Below, piece by piece: positions 33,636 to 46,665 of a stretch of 64,000 bases of DNA. Source of the stretch: Lepas anatifera (taxonomy: Eukaryota > Arthropoda > Thecostraca > Lepadidae); assembly GCA_034440635.1 (NCBI GenBank), contig JAOTON010000951.1:186001-250000 (forward strand), read 5' to 3'. Position 1 is the stretch's first letter. Each line of letters opens with the position of its first letter. The translations under genes were made by a program, and so were the position numbers. The notes under the pieces were generated by a model. The model had not been told where the DNA came from, did not search any database, and saw nothing but the letters and a program-made list of their open reading frames with translations.

Positions 33636-35934
33636 TGTGCAGCAGGGCTGCTAAAAGTTTTGTATGTATTTTAGGAGTGGCCTCTGCATTTCGCTAAAGG
33701 CCGGACGTGGTGTGCTGATGAGCTGACTGGGCAGAGAACAGCACCCTAGGGTACTTGAGCAGGGTGGATTGCTTCAGTCGCGCTTTGCTCGGCGTCGTGT
33801 GGGGCCAACTCCTGAGCCGTCAAAGGAGGTTGAAGAATGAATACCCCTGGGCGGTGCATTATATTGCTGGGGTCGTCTGCAGCCTTGCGGCGAACGCGTT
33901 GTGCACGTCTTCCTCTCAGAGAACAACATCACACCGTGTTACCATTTACTACTCTATTTAGCAGTTTTTCCAGCTTCAAAATAAGAAAACTTAGGTAGGC
34001 TAGCAGATTTGGGCACTTATATGATCTGGGCCTTTCAAATCATGCGATGTTCTTCAATTTTTTTAAACACTGAGCCTCTCAAGATATTGGCCGTTTGTTC
34101 TCTTCCCAAACATTTTGTCTGACGCCGCCAATTTTTGAGTTCTAAAAGCGCCAATATGTATTGTTTTTGAACGTTGTAATCAGCATTAAATGCATTTAAA
34201 AATTGTCCTAGAAAACGTATACTGGTGGTTTGTACTCATATCGACAATTCCTGCCGTGGAAAACCAAAAAGGGACATCAACTAAAATAGTGACGTGAGTG
34301 CCCACATATTAGGTGCGTTGACCACATTTTCCCTTACACTGATTGCCTCTTTATTTTGTTCGACGATGTTTATGAGGGAGGGGGTTCGGGGTTAAGGACG
34401 CACCAACTGCTGAGGCTTGAGCTAGTGCAGGACGCCCAACTCTAAATCAAGATGGGCTCAAACCTGCAGCACTCTGCAGAATACACAGAACACCACTGGG
34501 AGAGCTGAAATCGCGTCGACGGAGTGCGCCAACCAGACTCCTACCATTTTGTGCGATGGCCCGTAGCTCACGACTACCGTGTAAAAATTGACTTCGGCTA
34601 TGAACATTTGATTGGACGATCTATATAGAAACACAAAAAGAGCCAACGCTCCACTTACACTAGCATTTTCATGTAAATCCAGGTGACAAGGGGACACATT
34701 TACATCCCGATCAAGCCTCGGTGGCTCCCAAAGTTCCCTCGCCCCCCCTCCCACTTGTGAGACGTCAAATTTTAACGGGGATGAAAATTTCATTAGATAT
34801 TGAGAAAACCGAACAAAGGGAGGGGGAAAATTAGCGTTGGGGGCAACACTATGAACTAGGGACAAACGCCAGGGTAAAAGTACATTAATTGACACACCTG
34901 ATGTTGAGTGAATATAACAAGCTGTAGCAGGTAAAGTATGGGTGAACAATCATTTATAGCATTGGAAGTTGTAACTCTGATCGGCGAGATAAAGACACCA
35001 TGCTGCTGCGTGAACATAAAATTGGAGACATAGTTTAAATACAAGTTTGCTTCAATGTGGTCAATGAAACTTTGTTATGAAATGGTTGCTGAAAGAAAAT
35101 GTTAGCCTAAGAATTTTTGTCCTGAAAATTATAGATTAATATGGGTTTCTATGCACATAGAAAATAAGTAAAGGGCTGAGGTAAGCTAATCATACTATGT
35201 TGTCAACTTCTGCCAATGATGTCCATAAAATATTATTTTTCGAACAGTTGTTTTGTCACGAATTATGACAAGAACTAATTACCCCAAGCACCAATAAACC
35301 AAACTACTAGTGTGAAGTACTTACAGGAGATGTCACGAGATTATTTAAGCAGCCTTGTTGGCTGTTTGAAATGGGTTGCCGCTTCAGTAATGTGACCACA
35401 AACGTGGCTGGCATCTATGTGAAAGGCGGACGAACCTCTTGAATCATGTTTAAGGTTATAATTTATTTAGGGTGTTTTTATGCCTGTTGAGTGTGGAAAA
35501 CTGGGTGATGTCAACAATTCAGTGTCACTTCATGCCGGCTATAATATTAAGGCGAATAATCAAAAACTAAACCGTAATCAACAGCAGAAGTATACAACGT
35601 GAAATGACGTTACTTTGCTGAGACACTTATCGGCAACCATAATATTCATCAGCCGTATTTTTATCCTGTCGTGTCCTTATACGCCAAAATTTAATTTCGC
35701 CTCAAATAAAGAAGAGAACATTGGAACATCTGCCAAACGTGGGCAAAATCTAAAGCGAAACAAATCAGTTGTGCTTGTGACAAATAGACATCTAAACGAA
35801 TTTGCATTATGTATGTGTGTAATACATACAAAACATTACACTGCAACTTGAAACACCGAGATATTCATGGTGTTTTGCTAGTAGATGTGCAGCTACTATC
35901 TTCATGAACTGCTGCGGTAAATAAGACTGCTGCG
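33636..35934. other. Intergenic stretch upstream of the GPCR gene
   Basis: No gene or recognisable repeat. The receptor promoter presumably lies here, but I see no convincing core element near the start codon. Confidence 0.35.
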
Positions 35935-36158
35935 ATGTCAAATTCAACTCATACACCTGACGACGGATTCTTCAAATTCATGTCACATGAAGATGATGGG
36001 GAGGCTTCAAAGACAGTCTTTCATCGGCCAATCTACTGGGATCTGAACAAAGTGCTGATAATGGTCATTACAATGTTAATTCTGGTAATGGGTGTCACTG
36101 GCAACGTTACCGTTCTTTTGACAATATCTATTCGCCGTATGATGCACACCCCTCTGAG
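35935..36158 (+). CDS. Class A GPCR, coding segment 1 (N-terminus, TM1)
   Basis: Start of a rhodopsin-like receptor, a seven-helix plasma-membrane protein signalling through G proteins. The ATG at 35,935 is the first after an in-frame TGA at 35,905-35,907. The N-tail begins M-S-N-S-T (possible N-glycosylation) and is acidic. TM1 runs about residues 38-64 (VLIMVITMLILVMGVTGN) with the class A G-N motif (N1.50), then I-R-R-M-M-H-T-P-L in intracellular loop 1. The segment ends CTGAG|GTAAGT in phase 2. Joined to the next segment it reads T-P-L-S-C-Y-I-L-N-L-A-V, the usual loop 1 to TM2 transition. An upstream non-coding exon is possible but not seen. Confidence 0.82.
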
Positions 36159-37358
36159 GTAAGTGCTGAAGCTTAAATGGGTATACTACCCCGGGTGAGA
36201 AATTTCAGCGCACTTTATTTGCGAATCAACCGCGTGAACGGACTTATCAACTCAAGTAACCGGGAAACTGGCTTTGGGACTCACGCTTGCATGAGATACA
36301 GCTACAGTCGGTGCTTACGTAAAGCGTAATTAAATTGTTAATGTATCTGGGGCAATTAAAATGGCTGCAATGTCGCTACTAGTTTTTTCAGGCCTTGCAA
36401 TCCTGCATTGAGCAGCCACATGAGACTCGTTACTATGTTGCAGCTGGAGGTCGGAAAAGTGGAAATGTCACCTACGGAACTCCAAAATTCAATTGTGTAA
36501 TCAATGAAGAAATGAGCTCTGACACCAAAAGTGAATAATTTACCGGACCCTCTGAGTACTTTTAAATCTTAGATAACTTATTGGCAGGCTGAGCGTTAAC
36601 TTCTCACGCTGAGGTATGCACCTATTTTGTCACCAACTTGATCTACTTTTGTCACCTACGTTGTTGGCGAGTTGGCAGATTTTCCGACGTCAGACTGTTA
36701 CCCGATACAGATTACAAGCACCCCAGCTGAGCCAGCTGAGACTGCGCAAAAGTCTGCCAGCAATGTTTGCAAAAAGACCCGACCAGGATATTGTTTTGCT
36801 TTTCGCCGTTGCCTCCCGTTTGTTTAATTGTAGTCAAGAGCTTTTGCTATTTAGTTTCTGACACGACAGATAATTGAGCCGAAGAAATACATTTCGATCA
36901 ACCCATTGCATGCAATGTCCCAAAGAGCCAAAACATGAAGTTACCACTGTTGAGTTTTCTCTTTCCTTGCGATGGCTTTTCATGAGTGACATTTTGCTAT
37001 GCTCCCAGCCTACTTATTTTCAAATTTTTACTAAAATACGATTAGATCCGAGACACAAATCTGGTCAAAAATACTCACCAGACAGGTGTCTCAAGGAATG
37101 TACTAAATTTTCCTGAACTTAAAGTTATTCTGTTTGAATAGTTTTACCTTTATATTCCTTGTTAGACGCTGTTTCTCTGGCAGAAAATAACGCACGATTT
37201 CGTTGGACAATTCCACACGAAATAATCATCGAATAAGTCCTATCCGATGAACATAAACACTAAGCAAAACAGATTGAAGAGATTGAAGAGAAAGGGCAGT
37301 GGAAATCTTGATACTTTCCAACATTGAGTTATGATAATGATTGAAGCCATTTTTACAG
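36159..37358. other. GPCR intron 1
   Basis: Nothing recognisable inside; bounded by GTAAGT and TTTTTACAG. Confidence 0.6.
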
Positions 37359-37532
37359 CTGCTACATATTGAACCTCGCCGTCCTCCATGCCATGCTGTC
37401 GTTGATCGCCTGCCCGTTCCTGACCTTCCAAATCCTGCGCGACGTACAATACGGGCCGGAAACGTGTGCGGCGTTTTTTATCATTTTCTACGGGTTGGCA
37501 GTGCTGCTCTCCAGCTCTATCCTCACTGTCGG
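37359..37532 (+). CDS. Class A GPCR, coding segment 2 (TM2, extracellular loop 1, TM3)
   Basis: Acceptor CATTTTTACAG|CTGC and donor GTCGG|GTAAGC bound 174 nt. It encodes CYILNLAVLHAMLSLIACP, a short loop, then C-A-A-F-F-I-I-F-Y-G and a TM3 ending SSSILTV. N-L-A-V-x-x is the TM2 class A motif, but the residue at 2.50 (normally Asp, the allosteric sodium site) is His. The loop Cys before TM3 fits C3.25 of the conserved disulfide. The segment ends with two bases of a Gly codon completed by segment 3, leading straight into L-D-R-L. Confidence 0.85.
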
Positions 37533-38029
37533 GTAAGCAAGAGACACGTGCAGGTATACTGTACACCAGGTGTGTGTATTTGCATATATTTCTAGGTGGC
37601 ACTTCCAATCAGGATTCGAGCACACAAAGGAAAGTGTGTTAACGGACTAATATTAGAATGTTATGAAGATTAGATGTTCCACACAACCGACAGCTAGACA
37701 CCGATCGGAGCTGCACAATGCCCTGATTTTCTCCCTCCCCAAAACCGAACTTATTTATCAAAATATCATTTGTCTCAGCAGCTTTCTACGAACATGCACT
37801 GTCTCGGAGCTCAGCTTTCAAAGAACTTGTCACAGGCGATGTTTCCAATTCCCACAACAGACAAATGAAAAAGGAAAGCATATGGAGGCTCAACCAGCGC
37901 TCAGGCCGGGACAACGGGATAGCGAAAGTCAGCCACCGTGTTGACACGGAGGTGATAAATATTTGCTCTAGCTTTGCTGAGTAAATATCTAGAGGTGGAA
38001 ATGTACACTGCCCTGCTATAAGCCTATGG

Positions 38030-38200
38030 AACCTTCTTTGACCTATGCTGACCTCAATATTGACCTGACATAAAAACGCTACCAATAATTTCTCTTCGTT
38101 TCGTTAAGAGCTTTCGAACGTCGTCCGTAATTTTCCTTTAGCTTTCCTGGAAAATGAGATACGGAGGGGGGGCGAAATTCCCCCCCACCGGGGCGCGTCA
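38030..38200 (+). mobile_element. AGGTCA-family element, right-end fragment
   Basis: TTTGACCTATGCTGACCTCAATATTGACCTGACATAAAA, then AGAGCTTTCGA and a G/C hairpin (GGGGGGGCGAAATTCCCCCCC), parallel to the right end of the copy at 40,072-41,250 (TGACCTTGATATTGACCTGAC..GAGCTTTCGATTG). Only ~170 bp remain. Confidence 0.6.
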
Positions 38201-38644
38201 TGCCAGGGACCCCAGGCGGGGCCCGTGTTGCAGAAACGAGTGCTCTTCCAATCACCGAATTGTGCCTTGTTGAGCTCTAACAGTCCTGTTTTCCTCCATT
38301 CGATCCCCAGTGCAAGGCTGGAAAATTGCAATGCCACTGCCTCAGCCTTTCACTTGAAAAATAATTTATGTGATGACGGGTTAATTTCAAATCCGACGGT
38401 TAGGTAACACCCGATTACGTATTCGGTGTGAACAGGTCACCCTCAAAAGAATCAGACGCCAATCACTTTGCCTCGTGTAAATATCTAGCGCTGGGACGTC
38501 TCTGGAAAACCGATCCCTAAACAGGAGCCCCTCGCTACATCCGCTGAGCTACTGGAGTCAATTCAGCACGTCTTTTTTACTGGAAAAATCGACCGTCCAC
38601 ATCAGTGTTTTTAAGAGTTTGAAGTGCCGTTTTCAACGTGCTAG

Positions 38645-38962
38645 TCATGATGATTATGCTATATAAATTTAACCGATAATCGCCCATAATCAAAAGTAAT
38701 TGAAAACACCAAAGAGTATTTTAATATTTCGACACCGTGTCTTCGTCAGAAAAAACGTTTTTAATTGCCCTGGCCCTGAACGCCTGATTCCAGCGTTAGG
38801 AGCCCATGGGCGTCAAGTTTCTGTTCATAAAATGACAGCAAAAAATCGAAAACATTTTTTTCTGACGAAGATACTGAGTCGAAACATTAATATACTCCTT
38901 GGCTTTTTCAATTACTTTAGATTATGAGCGATTATCGGTTAATTTTATGTAGCATAATTCAA
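38645..38962. mobile_element. Foldback element with hammerhead-like cores in both arms
   Basis: Arms at about 38,645-38,762 and 38,838-38,962 are inverted repeats, roughly 90% alike (TTAACCGATAATCGC..TCATAATC, AGTAATTGAAAA, CTTCGTCAGAAAAAA). Each arm carries CTGACGA-AGA..-GTC-GAAA: minus strand at ~38,728-38,750 (CTGACGAAGACACGGTGTCG then AAAT) and plus strand at ~38,862-38,885 (CTGACGAAGATACTGAGTCG then AAAC). This is the CUGANGA..GAAA arrangement of hammerhead ribozyme cores. The flank 38,610-38,715 is related to 5,490-5,600. Confidence 0.6.
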
Positions 38963-39821
38963 TTAACACCGGTGTTTGTAAATTTCTGTCGACTGAACAC
39001 ACGCCGATGCCTGATGAGGGGAAATAACTATAGCAATACTGACTCGTAGCTATATATATTCCAAGCTGAACGACTTCATATTTCACAGTTTGGTACTCAG
39101 CGATCCGAGTTATTTTGTGTTGTAACTCTGAATCTATTCGCATATGCAACAATATTCGAGCACCAGCGTATTGGCGTGAAATCACAGTCCATGCACGATG
39201 GCAAGCCTAAAAAAAGCAAAACGACGAGGAACGCTCACGATAGCATAGGTCTACAGAAGTGTCAACTTCCCTCCTACCGGAGCTCTGCCACATGACGAAA
39301 CATCCACGAAATTTAATCGAAACTATAATTCAATTTGTTGGAAGACCAGCGTTTTGAAAAGAAGGACAGTTTTATCTACCATCAATATGATTTTTATTCA
39401 CATTTATGGATTTTCAACCGCCACATTTCCAGCACTTGAACAATCTTGAGGTAATAACTACGCTGAAACATTTGATACATAAAAAATAAATCCACCCATG
39501 TGCTTCCCTCCCATCATTGTTTAAGCTGAGCTGAGCTTCTTCCATCTCAGTTCACTTTATCGATCTAAAATGGAGCGCATATCTCAAGGCCGAAGTGCAG
39601 AGTAGCAATCGAAAAATGTGTAGAGTCTTTCGAGTTTTCGAAGGAAAATGAAAAACAAGTATTTTCTACAAAAAATTAGTGACAAACAAGTTTGTTTTGC
39701 AGGGTAGTCTCGAAGCAAATGGACTAATTTGCTCGAGAAAGGTACATATATTATATAAATACATTTTAGAGGCTTATCTAGCATAGCAAGCGCCTTTCCC
39801 TTTCCATCACACATAGGGCAT

Positions 39822-41452
39822 TTAAGGGAATGTGGCACCTTGGTCGAATCCTGGAATTTAATGTAATTAGGGGTACTTTTAGCCGAAAATCATGGAAGTG
39901 TCCATGATTTCTCTGAAAAAATGTACAATAAGCTCAATATTATGATTTTAAATTGCGCCTCTAGGGAAAAAATAAATATCTGCCTGTGAATGATGTCATG
40001 ATCTGGCAACCACTACCATATACAATAGGCTCCAAGGGATTCAATTGGCCGATACTCACCGTGACGTCAGCTTAACCTTTGCTCGGGTGGGGGTCTTTTT
40101 AGACCCCCTCGGGTTTTTCCGAAGTGACCAAAAAGTGGCGGCGCGCAGCACCGCCAAGTTTAGTCTAGCTGTTCCTTCAACATTTTTACATATGTCCTAA
40201 AAATTGTACCTCAAGATCATATCAGGTCAGGTCACCAGGCCAGGTGCAGTGACCTCACCTCAAAAATGCTTAAGACTGCATAACTAGACGGAGGGTTAAT
40301 CGATCAAGTTTGAACTCATACCACATATTGGACCCACTAGGAGCTACAACATATGTTCCGGGATTTTTTATATTGGTGACCTAAGGTTATGTGCAGAGCG
40401 TGACCTCCCCATTGTAAATACATGGGGAAAATCACGAAATCAGCTTTTCTCAGTACGTATGTATGGAATTAACTTCAAACATTGGTTAAGGACTTTCTCT
40501 TAGCCCATTTCTGAAGTTGATACAAACGACTTTGACTTGTGACCTTTGAAAGGTCACCTTAGGTCGAATAAATATTTTTTGGTGTTTTACTCTATAAATT
40601 TTGAATAAACTTTGAAATTTTTATAAATTTTGAAATAAATAGTACTTGTATTTTGTCCCCAAAGTGTTTGTACGGTCGCTGCAAATCAAATGTTATATAT
40701 CATGACTATAACAGGTCAAGTTGGGTCAAACCGTTGACCTGGCATAACAATATTATATATCATTCGATTTGTATTGCATAGAGGATTACAATGGTGTATC
40801 AACTACGGCTGCATCTTGCTTGCTTTGGAAATTATTAGCGAAAAAGGAAACGGCCTTATGCATGGGTGGCTATGGACATTCCCAAGAATATTCCCAATAT
40901 TCAGTGACCTGCAGCTCCCTAGGCTTTGACCTAGCTCGAAAATCATTGCCACTGTAATGAAAGAGCAACTTAAGAGCTTTCGATTGGTGGTGAAAAACAT
41001 GTTTCTAGCTATCATAGTTTCTGAGATATATGAGGTTTTCTTAGTACACATCATATTAGCGATTTTGACCTATTTTGACCTCTGGTGACCTTGATATTGA
41101 CCTGACGAGGAAAATTTTGAAGTATTAGCGATCTCATTTTTGAAGAGCTTTCGATTGCCGTTTTGTTTTTTTTTTTGAGATCGTGGGGGTCTTTTTTAGC
41201 CCCCCGCACCAGGGCGAAGGTGGCTCGTACCCACCATCGGGGCAAGGGATATGACGTCACACCAACAGTTAACAACCGTGGCCTGGTGCTTAGGGTACAT
41301 AAGGGGAACATTTCAGGTAGGTTTTTAGCTTTTATATATGGAAACTTTCAGTTTCAAGACAAATGATATATTGAGTACCGGGTTTCCGGTATGATTTACA
41401 ACTTGGCTATCTCAGTCAAAATCACGTTATAAAGGTGCCACATTCCCTTTAA
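39822..41452 (+). mobile_element. AAGGGAATGTGGCACC MITE, copy 3, interrupted by an AGGTCA element
   Basis: Left end TTAAGGGAATGTGGCACCTT, right end GGTGCCACATTCCCTTTAA. The first ~250 bp and last ~200 bp match copy 1 at 26,827. Continuity breaks at GTGACGTCAGC|TTAACC and resumes at ATATGACGTCACACCAAC, which in copies 1 and 2 are adjacent, showing that the 1.2-kb element between them was inserted later. It lies in GPCR intron 2. Confidence 0.82.
40072..41250 (+). mobile_element. AGGTCA-rich element nested in MITE copy 3
   Basis: Starts TTAACCTTTGCTCGGGTGGGGG and ends CCCACCATCGGGGCAAGGGAT, an imperfect inverted terminal repeat. It contains the GC hairpin, AGGTCAGGTCACCAGGCCAGG, TGACCTAAGGT, GTGACCTTTGAAAGGTCACC and a TGACC-rich right part, then GCGAAGGTGGCTC near the right end. 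About 1.18 kb, non-coding. Confidence 0.8.
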
Positions 41453-42294
41453 ATATAAATATTTTGGTCACCTTAGTGATGGAAAATGTAAGCCTCTTAC
41501 ATAAATATGCATATTCCTGTGGGAACCAACTGGAGATTGACTGACTTAAGTCGATGAAAGGTGAACTATGTCCCTCCCTTAGCACGATGTGCAATGAAGA
41601 GTTAAACTCCAGATAATAATCCGGGACACTTTATCAAGATCAGGATGCGAGAGACATGGTACTTAGTTGAAAGAATCTTTGACAGTCCAAAAAACTGCAT
41701 TTGGTAGTGCGATCATCCCTTAATCAGGCCCGTTGTGTTCTTCTCTATGAGTGGGGGTTGTGTGGGTGGTAAACGTAAGCATTGATATCTATAAGCCACA
41801 ACACACAATAAACATGCTCATCAAAACAATCACAATAATTTATTAATTCTAGCAAAGACTCTCGATGTCTTTAAATCACTGCTCGCACTTAGACTTTCCA
41901 GGGCATGTATCAAGAGAATAGAACTGGCAATAACTCGCAAACATTGACTAGAACTTCATACAGATATTGAGGCTCTTCTGTCTACTGTACAAGCTCATTT
42001 CGGCTCCGGCGCAGCTGATATCAGATCGAGATCAAACAAAGTTGAAGAAGGCTATCGAATAGCTTCGAGTCATTGATTGGCAGGCATTTTCTCTAATGAG
42101 AAACTGTACCATTCCTTATCGAGAGTCTTGACGCAGAAGACAAGACGGCAAAATGATGAATACCTCGAAGTATCATCCAAATTCATGTGAGTGATTTGAC
42201 GACAGTTCAACAAAAAATTTACGAAATTACATCACAGAAGCCATTACCTCGTATCATTACTTCAACACTCTAAAGGTAGCATTCTAAGCATTGT

Positions 42295-42468
42295 GAGGAT
42301 GCAGTGACGCAGTGGTAGCGCATTGGGCTTCCACGCCAATCACCCAGGTTCAAATCCCGGGCGGGAATACTGAATAAGGACTTCCTGATGCCCAATACAT
42401 CCTTTCAACAGGGTGAGAGATGGCGATGCCATATGACCTTTACAACTGGTGCATGATTAACCCCGAAT
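42295..42468 (+). repeat. tRNA-derived SINE, family 1
   Basis: GTGACGCAGTGGTAGCGCATTGG (box A) and CCCAGGTTCAAATCCCGGGCGGG (box B), then CTGAATAAGG, CCTTTCAACAGGGTGAGAGATGGCG and ATGCCATATGACCT, ending GCATGATTAACCCC. It lies directly before an AGGTCA-family end. Confidence 0.72.
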
Positions 42469-42470
42469 GC

Positions 42471-42930
42471 TTAACACGCGCATTGACGAGGGGAAGGGGT
42501 AGGTACCCGCTCGGATTTTTTAGAGACAGCATAGAAACGGCGGCGCATAGCGCCGCTGTAAATTGCATTCCTTTGCGCTGTTCATTTCTACAACTTATGA
42601 CAAAATTTGAAGGTTGGGTCATCATAGGTCAGGTCACCAGGCAGGTCAGGTGACCTCACCCAAAAAATTAAGATAGCATAAGTCAGAGCAGGGTAAACAT
42701 ATCCGATTGAAACTCATATCACGTAATGGCCCCACTGAGTCCGGAATTTTGAATGTCGATGACCTAAGATCAGGTACGAGTCCCATGTAGTTCCTTTGGG
42801 AATACAAGGGGAAAGGATTTTGACTGAATAGCTTAGTAATGAATGGTGATAGAGCCTTTATGTTAACTGCATTAGGTTTGCCTAATATTTGCGCTTCTAA
42901 TGACATGCATTTTGAACATTGAATAGGTGA
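42471..42930 (+). mobile_element. AGGTCA-rich TTAA element, left-end fragment
   Basis: Starts TTAACACGCGCATTGACGAGG, with the GC hairpin (GGCGGCGCATAGCGCCGC), AGGTCAGGTCACCAGGCAGG and TGACCTAAGATCAGG. It follows the copy at 16,317 to the ACTGAATAGCTTAGTAATG..GGTGATAGAGC block, then stops near 42,930. Confidence 0.75.
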
Positions 42931-43205
42931 AATCATAGGTGTTTTCCTCTTCTTCAAAACAGACAATCCCCCTCGCGCTACTTTTCTATCACTATTTTTA
43001 TTTCAAAGCGTTACCCGAAAATTTGTTTTCCATTATTAGTTTTAGCAATTGCAATTTAAGTGTAGATTACATAAATATTGCCGTTTTGTTGAAAGGTATA
43101 AAAAATCACACATTAAAAACACTGGGTCAATCTCTGTAGCTTTTCTGAAGGAGAAAAGGATTTCTCCTAATCTTCATCTCTTAACTTTTTCAGATGGCGG
43201 TCTCC

Positions 43206-43441
43206 TTAAAAGGAATGTGGCACCTTGGTTGAATCCTGGAATTTAATGTAATTAGGAGAACTTTTAGCCGGAAATCTAGGAGGCGTCCATGATTTCTCTG
43301 AAAAATGAGCAATAGGCTCAATATCTTGATTTTTTAATGCTCCTCTAGGGTAAGAAATACATTTCTGCCTGTGGATGATGTCATGATTTGGCAACCACTA
43401 CCATATTCAATAGGCTTCAAGGGCTTCGATTGGCTGATCAG
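43206..43441 (+). mobile_element. AAGGGAATGTGGCACC MITE, copy 4, truncated
   Basis: TTAAAAGGAATGTGGCACCTTGG, then the left half of the MITE up to CGATTGGCTGATC, where the match ends. Confidence 0.72.
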
Positions 43442-46400
43442 CCCCCATCACCTGGAACCAGAGGTGCAGAAAGTATGCTGGCTGTCACAAACTCAATGCG
43501 ACATATGCCTCCCTGTCACACAGAGCTGGAAATAATAATTGTATACTTGAATACTATTTCCAATATGCTGAATGTCCTCTACCTGTCCCTTACTTTTTGC
43601 AGCAGACAAGGTTCTAGCACCAAACCATTACAGCATGAAAGTAGTAAGTTTTCATTTAGAGATCATCTTTTTGTTTTTGGAAGGAAAATTTCCAATTATG
43701 GGTTATTTTTTCCAAAATTGGGGTCATAACTATTATTGGCAACTCTGACTGCAGTTTCCCCCAATGACATGCATTTCCTTTTTTGAGGAAGTTTCCATTT
43801 TTGAAAGGAGTGTTTCCAATTATGGTACTTTTCCACATGATTCCATGTAGCAGTTATCACGAAAATAGTCATTGCGCAGACAGGTTCTGCATAACATTAG
43901 TAGTGTAGTTTTTTTGAGATCTCTTTTGTTTTGGAAGGAAAGTATCCGAATCTTTGAAATTGTGATTATTAAGCGACTGGGCTTTTTAGCCTTTTACGAC
44001 TTTGCTTTAACACCATGTCCCGGCGCTGGACACGATGTCGCTGCCCTACCCCCCGCTGGCGGTGCTGTGGCTGCTATTTTAAAGCCTCTGTGTGTCTGCT
44101 GGGTGTTGGGTTGGGGCCTCATTAAAATAGTCATTATTGGGAACATACATCTATTAATGGGAGCGTACATGTACACACAATTGGGAACCCTAACCACAGC
44201 TTCCCCCCCACTAAACTTCTATCTCACTTATCAACAAAAGGGAAAAAATGTCAATGTCAAGATAGTATTTGAATCTACCTAAAATGTGTTGGTAAAGTGG
44301 ACCTTAGGTAGCATTTTTATAAACACATCAAATGCTTAAAATTTGCATCCCACTCACGATCATTACCTGCCTGGTCATTCCTTTTTGCAGTAAAAACTCT
44401 GAGGCAACTAGCCTGCATAGATGTAAAATTATGTCTATGGCCCTAATAGGTACAGAGGTATTGGAATTCACATACCAAAGAAAGATCCAGTGTAGTCAAA
44501 ATCCTGCTTTAACTCCATGCAGTTCAGGTCCTGTGCGTTGCTTACCACCACTGGTAATAAGCAACACACCCCCAACCAGCGTTTTTCGAAGTCTATTTCT
44601 TTCTGAGATTTGCTGTGATTTTCTGAGATAAGAAGGGGATCTTCTCGGCCCCCTCCAGTGCACGTTAGTTCCAGGCCCCTCTCCAGTGTGGGTGTTAACA
44701 CTTTGGGGAGGACTGCATTAGCACACATTTGCTATCTGTACAATATTGATATGATAATTTGATCATGAAAACTCACCTGAATCACTGTTGTTGCCAGCCT
44801 GTTGCTGGCGCCAACTCTCCCAACTTCCTCCAGCTCCAAATCTATCTAACCAATCTAGGGCACAAATAAACTAAGGCACAAGCAGGCTAAGGAATGAAAA
44901 ACCAAGCTTGATATGGGAAAGTGCATCAGTCTTACAATAGCCTACACTCATCTTAGATTAGCCATGGGCAGCAATATTTATTCTAGCTAGTTTCAGCCTG
45001 CACTTATCTTAAATATACCTAATGAATATGCCCTCTCAAAATAAGTGGCTTCCCGCCTGTTTAAATTTTTGGCAGGCTCTACATCACATAAACATTTCTA
45101 ACTTGTCTTGTCGTTGTTGCGCAGTTTAAGTAGAATTGCTGCCCAGCTATGTTTATTTTCTCACTCACTTAGTACTTTTATTAGTAGCTTTTAGGCGTAC
45201 TTAATACTAAATTCGAAGAAATAGGGGCCAATAAATCGAAGACACTCAAACCGTAAATATGATTTAACCTGAAAAAAATGGACAGAGAAGTACTTGATAA
45301 AGTATCTGCGTTATCGTTAATGCCTTAAATATGCCTACAATCGTGTATTTCTCGAAAAAATGACTGTCACATTTCCGGTATCTAGGCGACAACTTTCTGC
45401 AAACTACTAACAATCAGCCCCATTGGGCTGCATGTTAAAATCTGGCAACTGTGACAGCGGTTTGCGGGTTTTCTGCAGCGGGGGTCCCTCGTTTTAGTAG
45501 AAACTGAACACAGTACCAATATTGTATTACTAATGGTACGCTGTGCAATTGAAGAACAGAGCTGCTAAGTTAAAATATTCCCTACACGCTTCATTCTCTA
45601 TTTCGAAAATATGGGGTTTGATCTTGAGCCATACAGTCAGGATCGCTATTTTGTCACAATTATGCACCTCAATTTTCGTAAATGTGTCACAAACTCCGGT
45701 AGCCGAGTTGGCAAGTTTCTGCACCTCTGCCTGGAACAATACTATAGCCTCGAGAATCAGTCGCATTGAGGATGTACCCCTATCAAAAAAATTATTCCTG
45801 AAAGTGGCAAAAATATATTTTTGGATCAGTATTAGTACACTAATATATCTCAGTTGCCTTACTTAATCACTAAGTTGCCTTATCTAGGCTTTGCTTCCCT
45901 CAGTGGTCATGACCAATCACTGGAAGCCCTCTCCATATATACATATATATATGTTTGACTTTGTCAAACACAACCACCAAATCATGCGGTTAGTTGTTCG
46001 CTTCAATAAGACCCCCGTAAGCTCCCGATGTTAGACACTCGTGTGGATGTTAACAATAAATTTCAGAAGCTTACTCCTAATTTCCAATTTATAATGGGCT
46101 AAGCACTAAGCAGGTAACAGTCACTATTGCATCTATTCTTAATACTTAATCATTCATCAACGGAATTTACTACAATCAAACGGAGCAATGAGGCCGCGAC
46201 CGAGCTAAGCTCAGGGTCAACTTGCCAATATCCAATCCCTCAGTTTCCGTCAAATGTCGTTGTCAACTCTCACAAGCCCTAATTAATCAACCATACGCAC
46301 CTGGCGACACACCCCTCCTTCTCCCTCTCGTCTACTCTATAATGTTGACTGTCCCAGGACTCCGCCGTCTCCGGGTGTCTTCGCCCGGGCGGCGGGCGGA

Positions 46401-46665
46401 CGGCTGCGTCTGCGGGGGCAATACCCCGAGGGGTTGCTGCTCCATCCGGCGGGAGCGACTGACTGGCGGAGCTGCGGGGGTCTGAGCCCCGGCGGGGACC
46501 TGATGTGATTTTCTTTTTAATTTTAATTTTCCTTCGTTGCGATAATATGCAACCAGGACTCGATAAGGCGGCCACAATTTGAATATATCAAACCTTGTAT
46601 GTGATGAAAGCCTAATGATAGCCCGGTGCATGTGACGTGACGGGCGCTGTGCCGCGTCGAAACAG
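43442..46665. other. GPCR intron 2, right part
   Basis: No supported gene. It contains AT-rich DNA with related phrases (TCCAATTATGG, GGGAACCCTAACCACAG-like) that may be an unrecognised repeat, and a GC-rich patch at 46,360-46,500 with shadow frames. Confidence 0.35.
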
